Source: Cladocopium goreaui (Eukaryota; Sar; Dinophyceae; Suessiales; Symbiodiniaceae). Taken from it: a stretch of DNA of 64,000 bases. The notes below the pieces were generated by a model, which did not search any database, was not told the DNA's origin, and worked only from the letters and a program-made list of their open reading frames with translations. Below are positions 52,764-61,070 of this stretch, in pieces. The number at the start of each line of letters is the position of its first letter. The stretch's first letter is position 1. Position numbers and translations under genes: made by a program. Location: positions 485,162 through 549,161 of the forward strand of contig CAMXCT020003791.1 of NCBI GenBank assembly GCA_947184155.2, in the 5' to 3' direction.

Positions 52764-55700
52764 ATGCCATGGCTGGGGCTGGCACTTTCTATGGCATTCG
52801 CGGTAGTGGCAGATCCGAAGCTGGCTGTGAACAGATGGAGTGGTTGTGCTGAGGACTCGGGGGGACTGGGGGGCCGCAGGAGAAGACTGAGAAGAGTGTT
52901 GTTTTTTTTCTGTATTGCTGGGACATGCTGGGGCACGAGTCAGTATTCAGTGCACACAAGACCACTGGAGGCACTGGATGATAGCATGTACTGAGAACAA
53001 CCGAGAGTACATGATGAGTTCGGAACGGCTTCTCCGCAGGTGATATCTGGCAGCCCTTTCCCCTTCTACTTTGAACCGTGTGCCACTGCTGAGTGGGAAG
53101 TGCTGCTCGACAGAGACGGAGTGCAACTAGCACAAGAAGCACAAGAAACGCAAGAAGCGCAAGAAGCACTGCAGAGTGCCGCAAGGGCCGCAAGTCCTCC
53201 CAGTCGCGCCAAATCTTCGGTGAATTTGTCGGAGATCACAGCCGATCTGAAGCTCCCCGAGGATACCAGCTTGGAGCAGTGGGAGCAGTGTTACAACCAT
53301 TTTTGCAGAGGTTTTGTAGCAAAGGTGCTTCGAAACGGTAATCTCAAAAGATGTTGAATCAACATATTCTTTTTGTGGCTTTAGTGCATTCAATCCTATA
53401 GATCTCTCAAGACACTGTGGACTATACCTTTTGAATCCTTTTGATGCAACCCCACATGATCTCGGATATTCTGAGAGGCTGAGAATCTTTTGGGCTGCAC
53501 AGAGCACAAATTGAACTTCGGTGGGAGCATTGTGCTACTCCAAAGAGGAGGTTGTTACTTTTCGTGGAAGGTCGGGTCGGGCGCAGCCAGGGGCGCAGCT
53601 GGGGCGCAGCCGGGTGCAGTCGTTGCAGTGCTGTGGTTAGTTGATGTTAGTTCATATTCTAAGTGGTGTCGAACAAGTGCGAGGACTTCAGGTGTCAAGT
53701 CACTTCAGGTGCGAAGTCTTTGAGGTTTACCAAATTTACCAAGGCGGTTTAGCTTCGCCAATTTCAGGTGCTACTTGCGGAAGCAGCAGGAGCTGGAGCC
53801 GTCCTCATCTTTGATACTGCACCGTTCCAGGTAACTGCCATCCTTGCAGTTCCAGGGCCATTTGAAAATCCCAGGAGTTGGGTGCGAGGCGTCACAAAAT
53901 CTGGAAAGAACGAAAACTTCGCAATGCTTTGAAGGTCCTGTTCTAGCGAATTCTACCCTAGCATCCCTAGCTTTCTTACCTTCGTTTGCAGCTGACTTTG
54001 GCAGGATTCCTGGCTATTTGATCTCGCGTTCTCAAGGTGAAGAACTGCTTAAAAGGTTGGATCCTTGCAATAGAATTCAGATATTCAGAACAAGCTTTCC
54101 CACGGCTCTGGAGTTTCTGCGTGTGATAATACTATATATGCGTGCCCAATGTCTTGCAATTGGAGTGCAAGCATTGACTCTTTTCCAATCCGTTTCAGAA
54201 AAACACAGGAGCTGCTTGGCTTTCAACTCAGGATGGTGGAGAAGAGATCCAAATCCTGTGCAGTTGGAGTGCTGTCGATGTGTGGTTTAATCTTCCAGAG
54301 CATTCTCTCGAATTAAACGACAGTATCATCTTGCACAACTATGGCGACGAAGACATGCCATGGGTTGTTGATATGATTGACAACAATGCCAGCTTCGAGA
54401 CTGACCCGTTCTACTCAGCGCGTGTGTTTGGACCCGACCACGCAACAACTTTCAACGGAACGGAGATGAAGAATATCACAGTTTTTAATTCGTCCGTCCA
54501 TGACTCAGCTTCCACTCAGCTTCCTGTGTTTATTCTAAGTTCTTTATCCATCCATCTTAGTGCACTTTGACAGGAGAATGGAGGTAGCCCTATGGAATAC
54601 ATCTGTCTTACATCCACAAAATAACACAAAAACCTCCAGTTTGGGAACAGACTTAAATCTGTTCAGCAGAAGCTGAGGCGCTGGACGATGACTTCCATCT
54701 CCTCAAGCTGCCATTTCGATTCCCCCATTATCTCCAATTTAAAGACAAAGTCTTTGTGTCTGCAAATGGAGTCTTGGCTGTTGAATGATGTTGAATATTG
54801 TTGAATGCTGTTGAGATCAAGAAGGGGCCCCAACACATTCAGCTTGTATGAGTGGTGGACCGCTGTGAGGATTGTGTGAGTCAAGGCCGTTTTTCGACTT
54901 CGCAAAAGCTTCTTTCAGAAAAGGCTGAAAGATCAGTACGTCAGTACATTGCATTCATTTATCAAATTTGTCACCAAATATCTGTCAGAAACATTGTTTG
55001 AACATTTGATCAGCTTGATGGATGTTTTTCTGAGGCGTTTTGGTGTTTGATCCTGTCTTCTCCAACATCGTTGGTTCAATCGCCGACTCTGTTGCTCCTA
55101 CAGCCCTCATTGCACCGCTGTGGGCCGATTTGTTTGGTGGCGCTATTACTGGACAAGGCGCTGCACATGTCACAAGTCACTCCAAATCGCGGAAGCGAAC
55201 AGATTAGAAGATGCATCAAGACACATCAAGACGCATGGTTGTGGCATTTTTTGGAGCAATGGTAACAAGATCATTTTGAAATATTTTGAAGCTGCGCGCG
55301 TTAATGTGATGTGCCGCTTTGGTCAGAAGAGACAAGTCAATAGAGTCAATAGAGTCCCTCAGTTCCTTATGGTTCCTCAGAGTTTGTTCCTGTTGAGGTG
55401 ACTCGCGACGCTTGGTTCTACGCTTTGAAGGCTTCTGGTTGAAACCAACAGGTCTTTTGACAGAGCCTTCAGGTCCCTTCACCTTTGACGTGTGGTTGTT
55501 TGATGATGGTGAGATCCATATCCATTGGGAAGCTCGACAAACCAAAGTACTGTGCAGTTCCTTTTTGGGTGGAGCCTCTAAAGTCCAAAACGACCGAAGC
55601 AAATGGAATGGATATGTCTGGGAAGCAAGTCTTGCCTTTTGTCTCCTGTTCTGGCATGCATCAATTTCGACAGTTGGACCGAGAGTGAACACATTCTTAC

Positions 55701-57909
55701 TAGTACTTGTGAAATCTGAATACGTATGATTTACTTTAAGTCTTCTAAGTCTTCTAAGTCTTGGATTGTTTCCAATATTGTTTCCAATATTGTTTCCAAT
55801 TTGTTTCCTTGGTATTTTTGGTTTCCGCGGCAAGTTTCAGACTAAGGAAACTTTCCCTCACAGTGGCTGGCTGGAACTGGTGGAGATTGGCCTGGAACCT
55901 GGCAGTGGAGCTAAAGCACTGCCGCTCAAAGAGTGGGGACTCCAAGTCGATACTCAAAACACTCCAAACGAGACTCAAAGCACTCCAAATCTGACAGATT
56001 TCACAGACCCTTTCAGATCCAGATCTCTCAGCGCAGTTCTGGTGCCATGGGTGAAACTTTCGAGAAGTACCGATGCATTGCCTCCAAATCAATTCCTCAC
56101 GTTGAACATGACGCTGCCAAAGACTCCCTCTGAAACCACTGCCTGGCTCTTTTTCTATGCACGAAAAAGTCTGGGCACTTGGCATCCACGACGAAACGTG
56201 CGACTCCTCCAACGCACCTTTCGGCACGTGTGGGTTCTCAGTGGCTGGGACGGTGGCTTGCACAGTGGGAGCTGTGCCGCCAATGGCTTGGTCCGACGCA
56301 GGACTCGTCGATGTGTTGGAAGTGACGGAGCGGAGTACGATGAGAGCTACTGCATTGGCAGCTGCGAAGACATCACATTGGAGCAGAATTTTGATTATCC
56401 AGTCAGGCACGTGTGGAAAGATGGCTACAATAATCGATGTGAGGACTACCGAGCTTTGTCTTTTTGCAACGAGACTGGCTATGGACCCAAATGGCAAAGT
56501 TGGTGGGGAAGATTCGAAGACTGGGTTTCAGGTGGCCCTGGTGCCGGTGAAGCCTGTGCCATGGCGATTTCACAATGATTTTACACGAGATTCGGATTCT
56601 TTTGCATTTTACCTTATTCTTACTTTGCCAAACATAAAACAATGCAAACAATATGCAAACAACATGCAAAAGACTGTCAACCTCTAATTGTTGCAAACCT
56701 TGCCTAGGTTGTCTTTGTGGTGGAGGCCGTGTATCTGAACCTTCTGGAGCCTCTGGAGCCTCTGGAGCTCCAGTTTTGTCTGAGAAGTGTCCCAGTGTGA
56801 AGTGCCCCGTCAACTCAGTGGGCGTCGATGTGCTGAGTGGATGCAGTTGCCAAGCTGGTTTTGAAGGAGAGGTGATACCTTCCGACCAATCTCCATATTT
56901 CCGAGGACAATGTTCTCCAGTCGCCTGCCCACTTCATTCATTTGGAGAACACGTAGCTGACGGCTGTGTTTGTGACGCGGGCTACATAGGTAGCATCATC
57001 CCGTCCAAGGCAGAACCTTTCTTCATAGGCAGCTGTAGGGAAGCGTCGACAAGTGCAAGCAGCTCCGTCACGGCCACAAGGACTGGAACAAGAACCTCCA
57101 CTGCCTCCACTTCAACTACCTCTTTGCATTCGTTGCATGAGTTCACTACAGGCATTCCATACACTTCAGCGAGACATGAAACTGTGAGCTCAACTACCTC
57201 CTCAATATCTACCAGCACAGAAAGCACAGCAAGAACTATGTACATGGGAACGTTTCCAGAGAGACGAAGTGTCCAAGTCTCAGCAACTGCTACCACGACG
57301 AGCGAAAGTCCACTCAGCACAATTGACTTTTGGACATCGACTTCGTTCGCGTCGTTCGCGTCGTTCACCTTCACATCGAGTTCCTCAAGTTCAACTGATT
57401 CCATGGCAAATAGTCCCACCTCGGAAAGCCAGACCAGCACCGAAGCCAATCTGCCATTTCCAGCACTCGACAACTCAACGCAGACGAAGTCAAGCACTGG
57501 GACAACAACTACAAGAACTATCACGGTTGGAAACAGATCGACTTCGTCCACCCCTACAACCATTACCGCGCTGAGTCCAGAAGATTCAGAGTACCGACAG
57601 ACACATCCGCAAAGCTCTTCAACATCTACAGCTCAATCAGCCCAATCTACCCAGAGTCAGACAAGCACCCTGACGTTTCCTACTGCAGGATTTTCCAGTG
57701 CTTTCACAACATCAACCAGCTCGACATCCACGACATTTCAAACATTTACGACATCAAAGGTGGAAACGATGGAGCTTGTGAACGAAGCAGGTGCTAATGT
57801 AGAGCTTTCTGGAGCCTATGAACCACCCAAAGCAGCCTTTGCCTCCACAAGCCGCAAGGTGCCTGGGGATTTCATGTGGGGTAGTCTCAATAGCCTTGAT
57901 AGATCTTAA
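52764..57909 (+). CDS. PA / nidogen-like / TSP1-like / mucin-like surface protein, copy 1
   Basis: ATG at 52764 starts a signal peptide (MPWLGLALSMAFAVVADPKL). Exons placed with the copy at 61071: 52764-52853; 53040 to about 53320 (PCATAEWEVLLDRDGVQLAQ); about 53476-53570 (SIVLLQRGGCYFSWK); 53768-53874 (LLAEAAGAGAVLIFDTAPFQ); 54005-54059 (IPGYLISRSQGEELLKRL); 54232-54495 (EIQILCSWSAVDVWFNLPEH, YGDEDMPWVVDMIDNNASFE); 54678-54768; 55035-55136; 55398-55546; 55841-56555; 56708 to about 57858 or 57909. Residues about 100-200 are a PA domain (RGGC-F-SWK, GA-A-LIFDT, IPGYLIS). A nidogen-like beta domain follows (FPHYLQFKDKVFVSANG, VFDPVFSN, ALIAPLWADL), then a TSP1-like segment, Cys-rich repeats and a Ser/Thr-rich region. 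It is predicted to be secreted or on the cell surface; binding partner unknown. I recognise the domains, not a named family. Confidence 0.75.
52854..53039 (+). other. GA-AG intron 1 of copy 1
   Basis: The exon ends RWSGCAE (GCTGAG); the intron begins GACTCGG and ends TCCGCAG; the next exon begins GTGATATCTGG. In the paralogue at 61071 the same place is uninterrupted (RWSGCGE followed directly by VTSDDAP). No GT donor near 52854 restores this frame. Confidence 0.7.
53571..53767 (+). other. GT-AG intron inside the PA domain, copy 1
   Basis: It splits FSWK from VLLAEAAGA with donor GTCGGG and acceptor TTTCAG. In the second copy the coding sequence is continuous (FSWKVVLAEEAGA). The intron holds a GGGCGCAGC(C/T)G repeat. 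Confidence 0.75.
54769..55034 (+). other. GA-AG intron in the nidogen-like domain, copy 1
   Basis: The exon ends VFVSAN plus one base (AATG); the intron begins GAGTCTTGG and ends TTTCTGAG; the next exon GCGTTTTGGTG completes NGVLVFDPV. The second copy is continuous (SCNGALIFDPV). Confidence 0.68.
55841..56555 (+). CDS. Exon with TSP1-like and Trp/Cys-rich segments, copy 1
   Basis: Follows the exon 55398-55546 in phase 0 (donor GTACTG, acceptor TTTCAG). It encodes GWLELVEIGLEPGSGAKALP, a WHPRRNVRL strand, then SGWDGGLHSGSCAANGLVRR followed by RTRRCVGSDGAEYDESYC, which fits a degenerate thrombospondin type 1 repeat (Trp, then Cys, then R-R-R-T-R-R-C). Next comes VWKDGYNNRCEDYRALSFCN then GPKWQSWWGRFEDWVS, a Trp/Cys-rich unit ending in GEACCLCGGG across the next intron. 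The same order is found uninterrupted at 63300-63905. It ends at a GTGCCA donor after AGCCT. Confidence 0.8.
56556..56707 (+). other. Intron whose 3' part is copied downstream
   Basis: GT-AG intron between EAC and CLCGGG. Its sequence from TTTTACACGAGATTCGGATT onward is related to 57991-58091. Confidence 0.7.
56708..57909 (+). CDS. Cys-rich repeats and mucin-like Ser/Thr region, copy 1
   Basis: The exon begins by completing ACCLCGGG, then a Gly/Ala/Ser linker, then two similar Cys repeats: CPSVKCPVNSVGVDVLSGCS with CQAGFEGEV, and CSPVACPLHSFGEHVADGCV with CDAGYIGSI; the C-x-C-x2-G-[FY]-x-G ends are EGF-like. From about residue 130 of the exon to its end it is more than half Ser/Thr (for example SSITSTS-type strings and TTTTRTITVG), a likely O-glycosylated stalk. 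The frame stops at TAG 57907-57909, but AAG|GTGCCT at 57859 could be a donor leading to the hydrophobic segment near 58250. Confidence 0.75.
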
Positions 57910-57990
57910 TAGCCTTGGGCCTTGATACCTGTCATATCTGATATGGAGATCAACGAACCGCAAGAAACATGTTCCTAAGAGCACAACAAT

Positions 57991-58362
57991 GCTTTTACAC
58001 GAGATTCGGATTCAGCCTTATTCTGTTCCTTTGGAGTCAAAGATAAAACCATGCAAAAAACTGTCATCCTCCAATTGTTGCTTGCCAAGGTTGCAGCAAT
58101 GGTGACTCAAGGCATTTGGATGGGGTTGGGGGAAGTATATGGAAGTATGGGAAAGTGCATCCCAGAATTGGTAGACAGGAACGGTCAAAAAGCGGCCTTT
58201 GTGTTTTCAATCTCGAAAGCTCTCAGAACGATTGATCCAGGCTCAGATGGAGGGCCTTCGACATCAGCGCTGATTTTGCTTCTGCTCATTTCGACGCCTT
58301 GCTTCGCCCGAGCCAAAGACCAAACCGAAGATCCCTGCAATCTGCAGAGTAAGACATCCTAA
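57991..58362 (+). CDS. Possible C-terminal exon with membrane segment
   Basis: 57991-58091 resembles the intron at 56556-56707 and ends CTTGCCAAG, so it may act as an intron 3' end. The following frame reads GKCIPELVDRNGQKAAFVFS, later DGGPSTSALILLLLISTPCF and ARAKDQTEDPCNLQ, with a donor (GTAAGA) at about 58349 or a stop at 58360-58362. The hydrophobic stretch could anchor the mucin-like protein in the membrane. An ATG at 58051 would give a separate 103-residue ORF; I prefer the exon reading. Confidence 0.4.
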   Translation, partial: AFTRDSDSALFCSFGVKDKTMQKTVILQLLLAKVAAMVTQGIWMGLGEVYGSMGKCIPELVDRNGQKAAFVFSISKALRTIDPGSDGGPSTSALILLLLISTPCFARAKDQTEDPCNLQSKTS

Positions 58363-58469
58363 ACTGTCCTAAACCTTCTGAAACTATCTGAAGCCTATAT
58401 CATCCTATATCTAGTCAGTTTCAATGTGCTATTGACAAGCTCACATTCTCTGAAGCATTCTGAATCCGG

Positions 58470-58960
58470 CTCCTCTGAAGTCCTTTGAGGCGTGCCTTTG
58501 TGGTGCAGGTCGACACTTGCTTGCAAGAAAGGCGGGCTTCTCATCGCCAAGCTGTCTTGCCGACACATGTATAGAATTTTCATGGAAAACACATCTGAGA
58601 TATGAAGATAATTGAAGATATGTGAACTGAATGCCCTCGTAAGCTTTTTTATTTACCTGACATATGTTGGCATGGCCATGTTTTGCTTGTGCCGAGAACA
58701 ACGATGTAGGCCAAATCGGCGGCTGTGCACCCGGAGCCCCCGGAGCCTTCCGAGCCAAACCCAGCGTCAGAACCCTCGGAACCGTCAGAACCGCACGTGC
58801 GAATCGTGCGAATCGTGCGTCCTGATTGGGATGCACCGGATGCACCGGATGCACCTGGCCGACATTGTGCTCCTGTAACTGTGCGTGCGGCAGTGCATGC
58901 AGAGAAGAAGCGCTCTGATCATGTAGAAATATCAGACATGTGAAGTTCCGATCTTTCACC
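58470..58960 (+). pseudogene. Possible relic of a third copy
   Basis: 58479-58500 encodes EACLCGAGR, close to the EACCLCGGGR junction of the first copy, without the upstream TSP1-like part. At 58720-58920 a frame holds PEPPEPSEPNPASEPSEPSE and later GRHCAPVT, resembling the linker and QCSPVAC of the Cys repeats. No continuous protein can be built, so this may be a decayed fragment or chance. Confidence 0.27.
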
Positions 58961-59008
58961 TTGAACAATCCTCGCGGAAGGGAATCGTGGCAGCTTGAAA
59001 TGACAGCT

Positions 59009-60593
59009 ATGGCTCAAGAAGGGCTTAAGCGGCTTAAGCCGAGTGAAACAGCAAACATCACACCTCATTTTCTTAGCATCAAAGCCGTGCAGTTTTGAGC
59101 CATCGCCCAATTGATTGATTTTGCTGGCAAAACCCAGCTCTTGGCAAATGTTCATTTAAAAGCCACCCCCAGTTTGGATGGCGTGGGAATCTCAGCCTGT
59201 CAAAGACGCAGGTCCGCCAATGTTCCTTGCCTTGTTTGCTCCTCCCCTTGCCTCAAAAGACTAACAATTTCAGAAGCAAACAAACTTGTGTCAGTTGTGT
59301 ATAGCCTAGCTCACAAACTTTGAACATGTTTCGATCGCTGTCCAGTGAAAAGTCGAGCATTTTGGTACTGGCAAAGCACATGCCAGAATGACTCGTAAGA
59401 GAATGAAGCAGAAGGGAAAGAGAGCAACATGCGTGGTTTGTTAGACATCCTTGAATCATCTTGAATCAATTCAGTCATGCAAGACCAATTTGGGAGAAAA
59501 TGCAAAGCCAGAACCCTCAGTGTTGAAAATGAGGACACTCGCCTGTACACAACCTCCACTCCCACCCCAGCTAACAACTCTGCAGTTTTTAAATCATGGT
59601 GTTTGTTGAAAACCACGTGAAATGACTTCATCTTTGAGTTTCAGTTTTTATGTTTTTTAATGTCAGCTTTTTACAATTTTTTACAGGTAGTTCTAACAGG
59701 TAGTTCTGGAATGTTTCGCAGAGATTGCCTTGCGGTGGGGTTTCCTGGCTGCAGCAGGCCATGAGATCCGAGAGATCCGAGATCCAAGGGCCGGACACAG
59801 ACACAGATCAAGCATCAGGATCATCAGGATCAGGACTCGCCAAGAGAAAGCAGACCTTCGCGAGATTTCATGGCAGTATCAGATATAGTCAGGTATAGTC
59901 AGATATACCAGGCCTAGTAGAGCAATGCTGGAGCAAATTGACCCAGAATTCAGCTGGGACATCCTGGGAACCTTGAACATCCTGGAAACATAATATAGAC
60001 ATTGGCTCAAGTTTTCGAAAGACTATGCGGGCTTCCAGTTAAGAAGTCCAAAGTAAGGCAGTATCACGTAAATGCCCAGTTGTTCGAACCTGAAGCCTTT
60101 TCAAGGCCTAGTAGAAGTGTCATGAGGCGAAACTGAAACAAGGCATACAAGGCCATGGCTCAAACATCTGTATCCATCGACCCACGGAGTTGGTCATCCA
60201 TCCGGGTTGGGGGTTTGATAAGTTTGAGATATTTTGAACCACACTCATCTGACCCTCAGCAGTTTTGCCTTTGCACAAATTAGTAGAGATGAACAGATGA
60301 ATGGTGCTGCTCTGTTTGTTATTTGAAGTCCTTGCGTTGCATCAAAATCATTTGCAGTTGTAGCTGACTACTTGCTCCAGCTGTAGCAACATGGCTGCTA
60401 TGGAGCCTTACCAGCCGCACCATGTGCGGCCTCCGTTGCGAGCAAAGGCTGACAGATGTGGCAGTCCTTCCAGACGAGGCGCTGACCCACTTCAGCCATG
60501 GATTTCCCCAGCAACAAAGAGCCTACAACGGATTCACTGAATCAGAGAAAGTTATCCGACGTATCCATACGTATCCGACATTGTATAAATGAA
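59009..60593 (+). CDS. Multi-exon gene between the PA copies, unknown
   Basis: Exon candidates: 59009-59092 (ATG at 59009; MAQEGLKRLKPSETANITPH then FLSIKAVQ), about 59123-59323 (GKTQLLANVHLKATPSLDGV then GISACQRRRSANVPCLVCSS and LVSVVYSLAHKL, TGA 59321), 59722 to about 59800 (EIALRWGFLAAAGHEIREIR after TTTCGCAG), about 59921-59990 (RAMLEQIDPEFSWDILGTLN), and about 60391-60593 (CGLRCEQRLTDVAVLPDEAL then THFSHGFPQQQRAYNGFTES, TGA). All are on +, with natural composition and intron-like spacers. No domain is recognised; one gene or two cannot be decided. Confidence 0.4.
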
Positions 60594-61070
60594 TTCAACA
60601 TGAACCCTTCTGACCCTGTTGTGCAGCCAAGCTGTGTCAGGACTTTGGAGACCTGCCTTGGCCACTGCTACAGTCTTCTGGTCTAGGTGCATATGGACGG
60701 AGCTTGCTGCCGAATGCTGCCGATCGGCGATGTACTTTTCAAAAGTTCTGACGATGTTTGAAACATTTTGAAACTCGAGACACCTGTGCAATTGATAAAC
60801 TGAAGGTACCAACTTGGCTGAATGAAACGTCTTGAGTCTTGATGCAAATATTCGTGACATTACCGGATGCTTTCAAGTCTTTGACTCTTGAGAAGTTGAT
60901 TTTATGAAACGTTTGAACCAAACGTGCTTTCAACATCTTTCAAATTAGCGTCAACGGGAACTTCACTGGCAAATCACCAATGACTAGTGTGCTCAGCGAC
61001 TCTGTCTGATAGCTATCACAACTGGACATGGTAGCTATATGTAGCAATCAACACTTGTACAGCAGATGAC

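Noticed and set aside
56982-57563. 193-codon minus-strand Val/Glu-rich ORF
   Set aside because: Antisense shadow of the Ser/Thr-rich mucin-like exon.
60001-60011. Relic of the dinoflagellate spliced leader (TTGGCTCAAG)
   Set aside because: Only the last ten bases match the usual leader end (CCATTTTGGCTCAAG), which is too short to separate from chance.
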